DNA of 64,000 nucleotides from an uncultured Sutterella sp. (GCA_900545335.1 UQYP01000001.1:186001-250000), one strand, 5' to 3'. Positions 17,873 through 27,539 are shown, counted from the stretch's first letter. Numbers and translations are program-made. Notes: generated by a model from the letters alone, not told the origin.

Positions 17873-19150
17873 ATGGCTCGGCATTCATTAAAACGGTTTG
17901 CTATGCCGTTTTTACAGGCATCGTTAGTCAAGCAAATTCTGATTGGATTGATTTTGGGTGTAGTGCTGGCTCTGTTTTCTCCCGGTACTGCACAGACCTG
18001 TGCTTTTTTGGGTTCATTATTTATTTCAGCTTTAAAAGCCGTTGCCCCTCTTTTGGTGTTTGTTTTGGTGATGTCAGCCATTGCCAATCAAGACATTGAA
18101 ACCCGTGCGCATATCAAACCGGTCTTGCTTCTTTATGTGTTGGGAACGTTCGGAGCTGCATTGGTGGCAGTAACGGCCAGTTTTTTATTCCCTACTTCAA
18201 TTTTTATGACAGGCACTCAGGCGCAGGCTTCTACTCCGAGTGACTTGGTTGAGGTATTGCACAATCTCTTGTTGGGTGTTGTGGATAATCCGGTGCATTC
18301 TCTGAGCAACGGAAACTATATGGCTATTTTGGCCTGGGCAGCCGGGTTGGGCGTTGCTATGCGGCATGCCTCTGATTCCTCGCGTGAATTTATGGCGGAT
18401 TTATCCCGCGGCGTTGAGTTTGTGGTGCGTGTCGTTATCCGTTTCGCGCCGATCGGCATTTTTGGCTTGGTGGCCAATACTGTTGCAACGACCGGTATAG
18501 AAACGTTGGCCGGTTACGTTCAGGTTCTTCTTGTTTTGATCGGCAGTATGCTTTTTGTGGCTCTGGTTCTAAATCCGTTTTTAGTGTGGCTCTATATTCG
18601 CCGCAATCCTTATCCTTTAACCTTTGCCACACTAAGAGAAAGCGGTGTGACGGCTTTCTTTACGCGATCTTCCGCCGCCAACATTCCCGTTAACATGGGG
18701 ATGTGTCGCCGTTTGAACCTCGATAGCGGTACTTACTCGATTACCATTCCTTTGGGAGCGACTATTAATATGGCCGGTGCTGCCATCACGATTACGGTTC
18801 TCACCCTGGCCGCTGCCCATAGTCTTCAGATTGAAACAAGTTTCGGCATGGCTATTTTGCTGAGCATTGTTGCCTCGGTTTGTGCCTGCGGCGCATCGGG
18901 TGTGCCGGGCGGCTCATTAATGTTGATTCCTTTGGCTTGCGGCCTGTTCGGTATTGATAATGCCATGGCGATGCAGGTTGTCGCGGTGGGTTTCATTATC
19001 GGGGTGCTGCAGGATTCCGCTGAAACGGCTTTAAATTCCTCTTCCGATGTGCTTTTTACTGCAGCGGCCTGCTTAAGAGCAGAGAGAATCGATCTGGATC
19101 GCGATCGCAGAGAAAGGGAAATAAACGATCAGCTTCAGAAGAAAAATTAA
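17873..19150 (+). CDS. sstT: Serine/threonine:Na+ symporter SstT
   Basis: Inner-membrane sodium-driven uptake of serine and threonine (dicarboxylate/amino acid:cation symporter family). The 425-residue protein has the family topology with re-entrant hairpins. The serine-rich hairpin is FTRSSAANIPVNMGMCRRL, and the sodium/substrate site region is SITIPLGATINMAGAAI. The late block CACGASGVPGGSLMLIPLACGLFGI and the C-terminal DSAETALNSSSDVLFTAAA are typical of SstT rather than GltP. It converges on the beta-aspartyl peptidase gene across a shared terminator. Fits an amino-acid-scavenging metabolism. Confidence 0.94.
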   Translation: MARHSLKRFAMPFLQASLVKQILIGLILGVVLALFSPGTAQTCAFLGSLFISALKAVAPLLVFVLVMSAIANQDIETRAHIKPVLLLYVLGTFGAALVAVTASFLFPTSIFMTGTQAQASTPSDLVEVLHNLLLGVVDNPVHSLSNGNYMAILAWAAGLGVAMRHASDSSREFMADLSRGVEFVVRVVIRFAPIGIFGLVANTVATTGIETLAGYVQVLLVLIGSMLFVALVLNPFLVWLYIRRNPYPLTFATLRESGVTAFFTRSSAANIPVNMGMCRRLNLDSGTYSITIPLGATINMAGAAITITVLTLAAAHSLQIETSFGMAILLSIVASVCACGASGVPGGSLMLIPLACGLFGIDNAMAMQVVAVGFIIGVLQDSAETALNSSSDVLFTAAACLRAERIDLDRDRREREINDQLQKKN

Positions 19151-19166
19151 AGCTGATGCACAATAA

Positions 19167-19200
19167 AAAAAGGATGGCCTACTGACAGACCATCCTTTTT
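19167..19200. terminator. Bidirectional Rho-independent terminator
   Basis: An 11-bp perfect stem (AAAAAGGATGG / CCATCCTTTTT) with a 12-nt loop gives U-tracts in both directions. It sits between convergent sstT and iadA. Confidence 0.9.
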
Positions 19201-19216
19201 ATCAGTGCTCTGAGCA

Positions 19217-20356
19217 TTAAGCTTCGAAATTAGCAAACTTCACGCTCTTGCCGCCCTTGACCCACGTCGTACCGCGGGCAATCACGGTATCAATGTCAAG
19301 CGTTTCAGTCAGTACACAAAGGTTGGCTTTCATGCCGACAGCCAGACGAGCTTCTTTCACCCCCAGTGAATCGGCAACGTTAGACGTTGTCATCATCAAA
19401 GCCGTTTCAAAATCAATGCCTGCCTGTACCATTTCTTTGAGCATCTGATGGTTGGCATTGACCGGGGCGGCAACAATCGCCACCATGATGCCGTTTTCAA
19501 ATTTCGGCATCGAGCCGTTACCGTCAGAACTCATTGTGATACGTGAGCGGTCAACGCCGGCCTTTAAGGCACGTTCCACGCATTCGACAAACGGATAGTA
19601 ATTGCCGCCTCCTGAAGTGATGTCAATGACGCCACCCTTCTTGGCAAATTCAATGGCTTGTTCAAAAAGCTTCGGTTCGCGGCCCGTGTGCGTCGGGGAG
19701 AAATGATGACGCGGCAGACCGCGGGCGATGATGCGTTCAAATTGTTCGTAAGCACCGCCGAAATCGCCTAAGTGAACATGAAGAACACCCTTTTTACCCG
19801 AAAGCATACCGCCCATGCGAACGTCAGCCACCAATTTGAGCATCTCATCGTCATTGGGGAATGAGCAGCGATGGTCTGCCAGAGCCAGTTTCACACCAAG
19901 GACCGGTTCAATGCAGATGATGTCTTTTCTGGGATTGCCGGTAATGGTCGGAGAGGGGAACTGGTAAGAGCCGGTATGCATATAGGCTGTCAGGCCTTCT
20001 TGGCGCAATCCCATAACTTTAGCGTAGAGTTCTTCAGGGAATTTCGTCGTGCCTTCGGTTCCCATAACGCCGCAAACCGTCGTAATGCCGCCCAAAAGCA
20101 GTTGAGAGGGCATCACAGGCGGGACACGGGTAGCAAAGCCGCCTTCGCCGCCGCCCCCTGTCAGGTGGACGTGTTGATCAAAAAAGCCCGGTGTAACAGT
20201 GGCCCCTTCTACGTCAATGACTTTGACATCGCCCGGCAGGCGGACATTTTCCAGACTGTCTTCGATAGCGGCGATCGTTTCGCCGCAAATTAAGATGTCT
20301 TTCTTACCGACTGGAGCCGGAGTGTAGACATTGGCGTTTTTGATAATCGTGAACAT
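19217..20356 (-). CDS. iadA: Isoaspartyl (beta-aspartyl) dipeptidase
   Basis: Zinc amidohydrolase that cleaves beta-aspartyl (isoaspartyl) dipeptides formed from damaged proteins. I start it at MFTIIKNANV, where GAAAGGATC precedes the ATG; an upstream start at 20419 lacks support. Visible sites: the HVH metal motif (His62, His64) in the GFFDQHVHLTGGGGEGG stretch, GVLHVHLGD and SPTHTGREPKLF supplying later His ligands, DITSGGG, and the catalytic Asp in ITMSSDGNGS. Length is 379. It is monocistronic, facing sstT, a sensible neighbour for amino-acid recovery. Confidence 0.94.
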   Translation of the reverse strand: MFTIIKNANVYTPAPVGKKDILICGETIAAIEDSLENVRLPGDVKVIDVEGATVTPGFFDQHVHLTGGGGEGGFATRVPPVMPSQLLLGGITTVCGVMGTEGTTKFPEELYAKVMGLRQEGLTAYMHTGSYQFPSPTITGNPRKDIICIEPVLGVKLALADHRCSFPNDDEMLKLVADVRMGGMLSGKKGVLHVHLGDFGGAYEQFERIIARGLPRHHFSPTHTGREPKLFEQAIEFAKKGGVIDITSGGGNYYPFVECVERALKAGVDRSRITMSSDGNGSMPKFENGIMVAIVAAPVNANHQMLKEMVQAGIDFETALMMTTSNVADSLGVKEARLAVGMKANLCVLTETLDIDTVIARGTTWVKGGKSVKFANFEA

Positions 20357-20490
20357 AATCCGATCCTTTCGAAAAATCTGCACGCAACCGCACCCGTTGT
20401 GCCGGAAGTTACGCGCCACTGAGATGAGTATAACAATTCAACCGTCTCCTTCGCCTGTATACTTCTGCGTGTTTGTGCTTAGATATTCAA

Positions 20491-22323
20491 ATGACAGCAG
20501 AAGAAATACTCCAGCGCTATTTTGGCTACAAAGCGTTTCGCGGCTTCCAAAAAGCGGTGATTGACACCGTTTTGCAGGGTCGGGACGCTTTGGTGCTTAT
20601 GCCTACGGGCGGCGGCAAGAGTATTTGCTATCAGGTGCCTGCTTTGATGAAAGAGGGAGTCGCAGTGGTTATTTCACCGCTCATTGCCCTGATGAAAGAC
20701 CAGGTCGATATGCTCAAAGATGTCGGCATTGCGGCTGCAGCACTCAATTCCACCCTAAGCAGTGAAGAGGCAAAAGAGGTCTACAGACAGCTGCAGTCCG
20801 GACAATTGAAGCTACTTTATATCGCGCCTGAGCGTTTAATCAAACCCTACACCTTGGAGCTCTTAAAAAGTTTGCCTATCAGTCTTTTTGCTGTAGATGA
20901 GGCTCACTGCATCTCAATTTGGGGACACGATTTCAGGCCTGAGTATCAGGCACTTGACTGCCTGAAAGAGTTATTTCCGAATGTTCCCCGTATGGCTTTG
21001 ACAGCCACGGCTGACGAACAGACCCGAAATGAAATTGTGACAAGACTTCTCGATCAGCCGAGTTATTTTATCGCAAGTTTCGATCGTCCCAATATCCGCT
21101 ACAGAATGTATGAAAAGGGTAAGGGTTATTTAGACAGCGTTGTCCAATTTATTTTGGGAGAACATCTGAACGAAAGCGGGATTGTTTATTGTGCAACCCG
21201 CAACAAAGCAGAAGCTGTTGCGGCTTACCTGAGAAAAAACGGTATTGATGCGCTTTTTTATCATGCGGGGATGGAAAATGAAGATCGAGAGGCTGCTCAA
21301 ATGGCTTTTTTTGATCGTCCCTGTGTCATGGTTGCCACTGTTGCTTTCGGGATGGGCATTGATAAGCCGGATGTCCGATTTATTATTCACGTCGATATGC
21401 CCAAATCGATTGAGAATTTTTTCCAGGAAACCGGTCGGGCAGGTCGAGACGGCAAACCCGCGGAGTCCGTTTTGTACTACGGACTGGAAGACTTGGTTCA
21501 GCAGCGATTCTTTATCGATAAAAGTGATGCCGATGAAGTCTATAAGCAAGTGTCTTTGCACAAGCTCGACAGCATGTTGGGGCTGGCGGAGTCTGTGGGA
21601 TGTCGCCGCATTCAGCTTTTAGCTTATTTCGGAGAAAAGCTGGATCATCCCTGCGGCAATTGCGATAACTGTGAAAATCCTCCCCGAACACGAGATGCGA
21701 CTGAGGATGCCAGAAAACTTTTGTCTTGCATTTATCGCTGCGCTAAAACCAATGGTTTGGGTTTCGGGGCTTCGCATGTGATCAAAGTTCTTCGCGGTGA
21801 GGTAAGTGACAAAATCTTTGAAAAGCGTCACGATGAGTTAAGCACATTCGGTATCGGGCGTGATCACACCATGAAGTACTGGAGACGGATCTTGCGGCAG
21901 CTCATCGCCAAGCATTATGTCAATGTCAATTATCGTGCCTATAACGTTTTAAGTGTCAATGCCCGTGCTCGTACGTTACTGTTAGGAGAGGAAAAGTTTC
22001 TGGTTCGTGTTGAGGGTGATAAACGCTTATCTTCCAGAAAAGTCATCGACCATGATGACTTGGATGATGCTGAACAGCGTTTGTTCGGAAAACTGCGTCA
22101 GTGGCGCAAGTTGTATGCCAGCCAGAATGCTGTGGCAGCCTATAACGTTTTTCCGGATACGACACTCATTCAGATAGCTCGGCGTAAACCCAGGAAACCC
22201 TCACAGCTTGAAGGAATTTGCGGGATCGGTGAAAAACGTATTGAGCGATACGGCAGTGCGGTCTGTGAAATCGTCACGCAATGGTACAGCGAAGAACAAA
22301 AAAGAGAAGGTGAGGAGCACTAA
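20491..22323 (+). CDS. recQ: ATP-dependent DNA helicase RecQ
   Basis: 3'-5' helicase of the RecF repair pathway. I use the ATG giving MTAEEILQRYFG; a TTG six codons upstream is in frame but unsupported. Domains: DEAD-like helicase with Walker A MPTGGGKS (Lys43) and DEAH box VDEAHCISIWGHDFRPEY, helicase C with GMGIDKPDVRFIIH and QETGRAGRDG, the RecQ zinc region (GNCDNC), a winged helix, and a C-terminal HRDC domain (about 535-605, LIQIARRKPRKPSQLEGICGIG split here across its loop). Length 610 matches bacterial RecQ. It is divergent from iadA and ends in its own terminator. Confidence 0.95.
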   Translation: MTAEEILQRYFGYKAFRGFQKAVIDTVLQGRDALVLMPTGGGKSICYQVPALMKEGVAVVISPLIALMKDQVDMLKDVGIAAAALNSTLSSEEAKEVYRQLQSGQLKLLYIAPERLIKPYTLELLKSLPISLFAVDEAHCISIWGHDFRPEYQALDCLKELFPNVPRMALTATADEQTRNEIVTRLLDQPSYFIASFDRPNIRYRMYEKGKGYLDSVVQFILGEHLNESGIVYCATRNKAEAVAAYLRKNGIDALFYHAGMENEDREAAQMAFFDRPCVMVATVAFGMGIDKPDVRFIIHVDMPKSIENFFQETGRAGRDGKPAESVLYYGLEDLVQQRFFIDKSDADEVYKQVSLHKLDSMLGLAESVGCRRIQLLAYFGEKLDHPCGNCDNCENPPRTRDATEDARKLLSCIYRCAKTNGLGFGASHVIKVLRGEVSDKIFEKRHDELSTFGIGRDHTMKYWRRILRQLIAKHYVNVNYRAYNVLSVNARARTLLLGEEKFLVRVEGDKRLSSRKVIDHDDLDDAEQRLFGKLRQWRKLYASQNAVAAYNVFPDTTLIQIARRKPRKPSQLEGICGIGEKRIERYGSAVCEIVTQWYSEEQKREGEEH

Positions 22324-22326
22324 AAA

Positions 22327-22354
22327 TTTTTGCCCGAATGACTTCGGGCAAAAA
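22327..22354. terminator. Bidirectional Rho-independent terminator
   Basis: A 12-bp perfect stem (TTTTTGCCCGAA / TTCGGGCAAAAA) with tetraloop TGAC lies just after the recQ stop and 5 bp beyond the stop of the convergent SDR gene. Confidence 0.85.
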
Positions 22355-22358
22355 TATT

Positions 22359-23141
22359 TTAAGCGCGATGGATTTCAGAATTTCTCGGCTTTTGTTTCCG
22401 ATTCCCGAATATCTTATCAAAGAGGGGATTGGGCAAAATTCGCAGAATTTTGGCAACAACCCCCATTTGCCACGGAATCGTTGCATAGCTTCGGCCGGCC
22501 ATAATTGCATTGGCTGCACGCTTGGCAAATTCGTCGGGTGTCAGAATAAAAGGCATGGGATAAGGATTCACATCGGTGAGCGGTGTTTTCACAAAACCGG
22601 GACTGATGGTTGTCACTTGAATACCGTGCTTTTTCATTTCCACCCGCAGGCTTTCACAGTAGGTGATCACTGCGGATTTACTGGAGCAATAGGCTTCGGT
22701 TCCCGGCATACCGCGAATGCCTCCTACACTTCCGATGCCAACAAGTGTGCCGCGCTTTCTTTGCATCATCGGCTCGATGAAAGCGTGAAATGTACTGGCC
22801 ATACCGAAAACATTGGTCGCGTAGACTTTCTCCATCACTTCCAAGTCTTCAAAGTATTGCGTTTTCACGCCAACACTGATGCCGGCATTGGCAATAACAA
22901 TATCGGCGCCGCCCACCGTCTCATCAAATTGGCGGGCCAATTCAATGAGGCGCAGGCGATCCGTGACATCACAGGCATAACTGTGATGACGATCGCTATT
23001 GGGCAGTGTTTTAATTAAATCATCTAATGCTTCCTGGCGGCGTGCCATTAAGCCCAAAGTGGCTCCACGACCGGCAAACTCTCTGGCAAGCGCAGCACCG
23101 ATACCGCTGGAAGCTCCTGTGATGAAAACGTTCATAGACAT
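22359..23141 (-). CDS. Short-chain dehydrogenase/reductase
   Basis: NAD(P)-dependent oxidoreductase of the classical SDR family, about 260 residues. Rossmann cofactor motif GASSGIGAALAREF at residues 9-22, NAGISVG at about 90, the catalytic Ser region (VGIGSVGG) and the YxxxK pair (YCSSK), so the enzyme looks intact. The C-terminal third (AKRAANAIMAGR and WQMGVVAKILRILPNPLFDKI) ends in a hydrophobic/basic segment common in SDRs that sit at membranes. The substrate is unknown. It is last in the run from argS, 10 bp after the phosphomannomutase gene. Confidence 0.88.
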   Translation of the reverse strand: MSMNVFITGASSGIGAALAREFAGRGATLGLMARRQEALDDLIKTLPNSDRHHSYACDVTDRLRLIELARQFDETVGGADIVIANAGISVGVKTQYFEDLEVMEKVYATNVFGMASTFHAFIEPMMQRKRGTLVGIGSVGGIRGMPGTEAYCSSKSAVITYCESLRVEMKKHGIQVTTISPGFVKTPLTDVNPYPMPFILTPDEFAKRAANAIMAGRSYATIPWQMGVVAKILRILPNPLFDKIFGNRKQKPRNSEIHRA

Positions 23142-23151
23142 TTTTCAAGCC

Positions 23152-24531
23152 TTAAAAGGGCAAAACGACCGAGGGATCCACTTGCTTTAAAGCGTTACCG
23201 AAGCGAGTTTTGATACGCTCCAGTGCTTCAGGCGTATCACCTTCAAGACGCAGGACAACAACAGGAGTCGTGTTAGAGGGGCGGGCTAAAGCAAAGCCGT
23301 CTTCCCATTCAACACGGATACCGTCGATTGTGATTGTATCGGTTGCATCATCAAAATGAAGCTGCTGCTGAAGTTTCTGCACGAAACGTTTATTTTCACC
23401 TTCGGCCATCTCAATGTGCAGTTCGGGTGTATTAACTGCTGTCGGCAAGGCTTCGAGTACGGCAGAGGGATCATCGTAGCGCGACAGAATTTCCAGAATT
23501 CTGGCTCCGGCGTATAAGCCGTCATCAAATCCCGGCCAACGCTTATCGTTAAAGAATAAGTGACCGCTCATTTCACCGGCAAAGGGAGCCTGAGTTTCTT
23601 TGAGCTTCGCCTTAACGAGTGAATGGCCGGTGCGGCAGATGGTCGGTACGCCGCCGTGCTCTTTGATCCAAGGAACCAATCGACGGGTGCATTTGACGTC
23701 ATAGATAATCGGAGCGCCGGGATTGTGCTCAAGAATGTCTGCAGCAAAAAGCATGATCTGTCGATCGGGATAGATAATTTGTCCGGATTTGGTGACAACA
23801 CCCAAACGGTCTCCGTCACCGTCAAAAGCCAAACCTAATTCCACATCGCTGTTTTTTACCGTTTCAATTAGGTCGGCTAAGTTTGCGGGCTTTGATGGAT
23901 CCGGATGATGGTGAGGGAAGTGTCCGTCAATTTCGGTATAAAGTGGAGTGACTTCACAGCCCAAACGTTTGAAGAGTTCCATGGCTAAAGGACCGGTGAC
24001 ACCGTTACCGCAGTCAATAGCCACCTTCATTGTGCGTTTGAGTTTAACGTCACCGAGGACCTTGGAAAGGTAGGGCGTAATAACGTCGATTTCTTCAATC
24101 TGTCCCTTGTGCGCTGCAGTCGTAATGCCTTTTTTAATACGAGTACGCAAAGCCTGGATGCCTTCGCCGTAAAGCGTGTCTTTTGCCATCATCATCTTCA
24201 GGCCGTTGTACTCAGGAGGATTATGGCTGCCCGTTACGGCAACGCCGGAGCCCGTTTCAGTCAAAAAGGTTGCAAAGTACAAAACGGGAGTCGGTGTCAT
24301 GCCGATGGACTTCACATTAACGCCCATGTCGGTAATACCTTCCATTAAGGCAGCGGATAATTTAGGACCTGAAAGTCGTCCGTCGCGGCCGACACATAAA
24401 GTATCGATATGGTTTTCAAGGGCAAGGGCGCCTAAAGCCTGACCGACTGCACGAGCAGCTTCTACGGTTAAGGTTTTATCGACGACGCCTCGGATATCGT
24501 AGGCTTTGAAAATGGAAGGATCTATTTGCAT
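23152..24531 (-). CDS. Phosphomannomutase/phosphoglucomutase (AlgC-like)
   Basis: Interconverts hexose 1- and 6-phosphates for LPS and exopolysaccharide precursors. The four-domain alpha-D-phosphohexomutase is intact: phosphoserine Ser102 in TGSHNP, metal loop DGDGDRLG, sugar-recognition GEMSGH, and the phosphate-binding loop RPSNTTPVVVLR near the C terminus. It opens IFKAYDIRGVV as in Pseudomonas AlgC. Length is 459. It follows dsbA by 14 bp on the same strand. Whether it prefers mannose or glucose phosphates is not decided by sequence; AlgC-type enzymes use both. Confidence 0.93.
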   Translation of the reverse strand: MQIDPSIFKAYDIRGVVDKTLTVEAARAVGQALGALALENHIDTLCVGRDGRLSGPKLSAALMEGITDMGVNVKSIGMTPTPVLYFATFLTETGSGVAVTGSHNPPEYNGLKMMMAKDTLYGEGIQALRTRIKKGITTAAHKGQIEEIDVITPYLSKVLGDVKLKRTMKVAIDCGNGVTGPLAMELFKRLGCEVTPLYTEIDGHFPHHHPDPSKPANLADLIETVKNSDVELGLAFDGDGDRLGVVTKSGQIIYPDRQIMLFAADILEHNPGAPIIYDVKCTRRLVPWIKEHGGVPTICRTGHSLVKAKLKETQAPFAGEMSGHLFFNDKRWPGFDDGLYAGARILEILSRYDDPSAVLEALPTAVNTPELHIEMAEGENKRFVQKLQQQLHFDDATDTITIDGIRVEWEDGFALARPSNTTPVVVLRLEGDTPEALERIKTRFGNALKQVDPSVVLPF

Positions 24532-24545
24532 GATATTGTGCCTAG

Positions 24546-25175
24546 TTATTGCTTTTGACGTTGTTGACGCTCATGCTCAATGAGCCAATCGAGAACTTTT
24601 ATTGTATTTTGTCTCGAGCCTGCCATGTGCGGCGCCGTCAAATATTTGCCGGCCACTGCAATGTAGGGCGTAGCGTCTAATTGGTAATTTTGCCAGGCTT
24701 GCAGAGCCTGTTGTGTATGCATGGTCACGGCAAATGAGCCATATGCCGCATTCCATTGCTTAAGATCAACGTTGTGATCCAGAAGCCAATTTTGCAGATC
24801 TGCTTCACTGGTAATCTTGCCGCCAAGGATGTCTTGCCAAAAAACGGGATGCAAATCTGATACACGATTGAGTGCTTCAAACGTGTAATAAATGCGTGAC
24901 AGAAACTGTGTTGCCGGCTCCCAAGCAACAGGAACCCGTCTGACAATGACATCAGCAGGCTGTTTTTTCATCCATTCTTCCAAGAGCGGCGAAAGTCTTT
25001 GGCAATGTCCGCAGGTGTAAGCAAAAAAATCCACCACTTCGATGGACTCTTCAGGGGTGGCTACTGCGGGCGAGACCACTCGGTAATCTTTGCCTTCAAC
25101 CGCTTGGAAAGCTGCGACCTGCACAGCAACGAGAGTCATTGCACAGGCCGCGACGAATCTTGAAATCAACTTCAT
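24546..25175 (-). CDS. dsbA: Thiol:disulfide interchange protein DsbA
   Basis: Periplasmic oxidase that puts disulphides into exported proteins. The signal peptide covers about residues 1-22 (VAVQVAAFQA). The thioredoxin-fold domain carries the redox site Cys55-Gly-His-Cys58 in DFFAYTCGHCQRLSP. The cis-Pro loop is near LDATPYIAV, followed by KYLTAPHM. The tail is short and Gln/Arg-rich. Length (209) is usual for the betaproteobacterial enzyme. Its ATG overlaps the end of the SPOR-domain gene by 4 bp (ATGA), indicating coupling. No dsbB is seen in the window. Confidence 0.94.
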   Translation of the reverse strand: MKLISRFVAACAMTLVAVQVAAFQAVEGKDYRVVSPAVATPEESIEVVDFFAYTCGHCQRLSPLLEEWMKKQPADVIVRRVPVAWEPATQFLSRIYYTFEALNRVSDLHPVFWQDILGGKITSEADLQNWLLDHNVDLKQWNAAYGSFAVTMHTQQALQAWQNYQLDATPYIAVAGKYLTAPHMAGSRQNTIKVLDWLIEHERQQRQKQ

Positions 25176-25717
25176 TTGTTCTTAATGACCATGGCATCAA
25201 AGCCGTTTGATGTCAGGCGTTGCTGAAGTTCGTTGGCTTCTCGGGCAGTGTCAAAAGGACCTAAAAATACCCGATAAAGAGTGACGCCGGCATCAGTTGA
25301 CTTAACAACATCGGCTTCTAAGGCAATGAAAGCCAATTCTGTTCGGATTTTTTCAGCATCTTTTTCATTGCGGAAAGCCCCGGCTTGAATGCTGTAGCTT
25401 TCACCGGTCGAAATTTCAGCCGCATTGGCGGGTTCCTCAGCTCGTTCATGGGCCGTAGGAGCCTGAACAGTCTTAATCGCTGAGAGTGCGTCATCGGCCG
25501 GTGTGCCGCGTGTCCCCGCATCATAAAGAGCTGCATTGGGATCTTTACCGTCCAATGCAGCCGCATCAACAGGGGTGGACTGTTTTTGAACTTTTTCGAC
25601 AAAAGGAATCGGAGCATTGGTGACAAAAAGAGCGACAGCAGCGCTACCGATGCAGCCGATCAGGATACCCACCATGGCACCAATCCAAAAAGAGCCGTTT
25701 TTCTGAGAATATGGCAT
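25172..25717 (-). CDS. SPOR-domain inner-membrane protein
   Basis: A 181-residue bitopic protein: short cytoplasmic N terminus, one membrane helix (about 11-33, IGAMVGILIGCIGSAAVALF), an Ala/Pro-rich periplasmic linker, and a C-terminal SPOR domain (about 110-181, SIQAGAFRNEKDAEKIRTEL and later YRVFLGPFDTAREANELQ). SPOR domains bind denuded peptidoglycan at the division site, and this architecture is FtsN-like. The order argS-SPOR-dsbA is conserved in Burkholderiales as far as I recall. Whether it is the essential FtsN or an accessory SPOR protein is open. Confidence 0.88.
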   Translation of the reverse strand: MPYSQKNGSFWIGAMVGILIGCIGSAAVALFVTNAPIPFVEKVQKQSTPVDAAALDGKDPNAALYDAGTRGTPADDALSAIKTVQAPTAHERAEEPANAAEISTGESYSIQAGAFRNEKDAEKIRTELAFIALEADVVKSTDAGVTLYRVFLGPFDTAREANELQQRLTSNGFDAMVIKNK

Positions 25718-25726
25718 CTGAAATCC

Positions 25727-27445
25727 TTACATTTTTTCAGGAGCACTGATTCCGAGCAGGTCCAGTCCGTTGCGAAGGACCTGACGAGCGGCCAGTAGCA
25801 AAGCCAAACGGGCATTGCGGGTTTTATCGTCATCGACCAAAACGCGTTCAGCGTTGTAGAAGGCGTGGAAATCACCCGCAAGATCCTTCAGGTAGAAGCA
25901 AAGCGTGTGCGGAGCACATTCTTTTGCTGCCACAGAAAGCGTTTCGGGAAATTCACTGATTCGGGCGATAAGAGCCTGAGCGTTTTTGTCACTCAGTGCA
26001 CCGAGATCCATCTGAGCTACCTCATCGGCTGTCGGAACGGAAAAGCCCTTTTCCTTGGCTTGAGCAAGAACCGAGCAGATACGTGCATGAGCGTATTGCA
26101 GATAGTAGACAGGATTTTCATCAGACTGAGACAAGGCAAGGTCAATATCAAAGACGAATTCACTGTCAGCTTTGCGGCTCACAAGGAAAAAGCGTGCCGC
26201 ATCGCGACCCACCCAGTTAACGAGATCACGCAGTGTGACATAGGTGCCGGAACGCTTGCTCATTTTGACTTCTTCGCCGTTTTTGACGACTTTGAGCATC
26301 TTGTGCAAAACGTAGACGGGGAAAACCTTGGGAACATTAAGCCCCAGTTGTTTGCCTGCGACCTGAACACCGATTCGAACACGGGCTGTTGTACCATGGT
26401 GGTCAGAGCCCTGAATGTCAACCGCCTTAATAAAACCGCGTTCGAATTTACTTAAGTGATAGGCCACATCCGGCACAAAGTAGGTGAAGGTGCCGTCTTT
26501 TTTGCGCATAACACGGTCTTTATCGTCACCGAATTCTTTGAAGTCGGTGGTACGAAGCCAAAGGGCACCGTCTTGCTCGTAAGTGTGACCCGAAGAGATT
26601 AAAGCATTGACTGCCCGCTCGACCAAACCGTCAGAATAAAGAGAGCTTTCCAAATAGAAATTATCGAAGCTCACCCCCAAAGCATTGAGGTCACTGTCTT
26701 GTTCATTTTTCAAGTAGCCGACGGAGAAAGCGCGGATGCTCGCGATATCTTCTGCGTCACCGCTGGCCGTAATGGTTTGTCCGTCGCGCGTTCGGATAGT
26801 CTTTTTATCCAGAAAGTCTTTGGCAATGTCCTTGATATAAAGACCTTGATAACCGTTTTCAGGGAATGTAATGGTTTCACCAAGCAGTTCTTTGATTCTC
26901 AGACGAACGGATTCCGTAAGAGTCTGAATCTGAACGCCGGCATCGTTGTAGTAAAACTCACGGCAGACTTTCCAACCCTGAGATTTCATCAGGTTGGAAA
27001 GAACGTCACCCAGAGCGCCTTGACGAGCGTGTCCTAAATGCAGAGGGCCTGTCGGGTTAGCCGAAACATATTCGATAAGAATACTTTCGCCCTGGTGAGC
27101 CTGGCTTTTGCCGTAATCAGAGCCCAAGCGCAAAACTTCCCGGACAGCAAAAGTTTTTGCCTGCTGACTCAAACGCATGTTGATAAAACCGGGGCCGGCA
27201 ATTTCAAACTCTTCAATAAGACTTTGAGTGGCCGGCAGGGTTTTGAGTTGTTCAATTAATTCAGTAGCAATTTGGCGGGGATTTTTTTTCAATTGACGGG
27301 CAAGCTGCATGGCAACATTGCAGGCAAGGTCACCGTGAGCTGCTACTTTGGGGCGCTCGAGCAAAACAGCTGCCTCGGCCACGCCCATATTTTTCAATGC
27401 TTCATTAAAAAGCGATGCAATCGCAATTTTCTGATCGTTTAACAT
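25727..27445 (-). CDS. argS: Arginyl-tRNA synthetase
   Basis: Class I enzyme that charges tRNA-Arg. The N-terminal additional domain (about 1-100) is followed by the HIGH-type motif HLGHA at 136-140 within ANPTGPLHLGHARQGALGD, and the KMSK-type loop EVKMSKRSGTYVTL. The C-terminal DALR anticodon-binding region ends RQVLRNGLDLLGISAPEKM. The 572 residues form a full-length protein. It begins 94 bp after folE2 on the same strand; the gap contains a hairpin. It heads the run argS-SPOR-dsbA. Confidence 0.96.
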   Translation of the reverse strand: MLNDQKIAIASLFNEALKNMGVAEAAVLLERPKVAAHGDLACNVAMQLARQLKKNPRQIATELIEQLKTLPATQSLIEEFEIAGPGFINMRLSQQAKTFAVREVLRLGSDYGKSQAHQGESILIEYVSANPTGPLHLGHARQGALGDVLSNLMKSQGWKVCREFYYNDAGVQIQTLTESVRLRIKELLGETITFPENGYQGLYIKDIAKDFLDKKTIRTRDGQTITASGDAEDIASIRAFSVGYLKNEQDSDLNALGVSFDNFYLESSLYSDGLVERAVNALISSGHTYEQDGALWLRTTDFKEFGDDKDRVMRKKDGTFTYFVPDVAYHLSKFERGFIKAVDIQGSDHHGTTARVRIGVQVAGKQLGLNVPKVFPVYVLHKMLKVVKNGEEVKMSKRSGTYVTLRDLVNWVGRDAARFFLVSRKADSEFVFDIDLALSQSDENPVYYLQYAHARICSVLAQAKEKGFSVPTADEVAQMDLGALSDKNAQALIARISEFPETLSVAAKECAPHTLCFYLKDLAGDFHAFYNAERVLVDDDKTRNARLALLLAARQVLRNGLDLLGISAPEKM

Positions 27446-27487
27446 AATGCGTTATTTGTCAGTAACAAAAGTTTTTTCAGCAAAGCA

Positions 27488-27521
27488 CGTTGCCCGCCAG
27501 ATCAGGTCTTGGCGAGCAACG
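27488..27521 (-). terminator. Hairpin between folE2 and argS, possible weak terminator
   Basis: A 12-bp stem with one mismatch (CGTTGCCCGCCA / TGGCGAGCAACG) and a 10-nt loop lies 18 bp after the folE2 stop. No immediate U-tract follows on the minus strand, so it may be a pause, a 3'-end stabiliser or an inefficient terminator. Confidence 0.45.
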
Positions 27522-27539
27522 CACCAAAATTATTAACGG

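Noticed and set aside
20473..20490. Upstream TTG start for recQ
   Set aside because: It adds six residues with no ribosome site or family match; the ATG giving MTAEEILQRYFG fits better.
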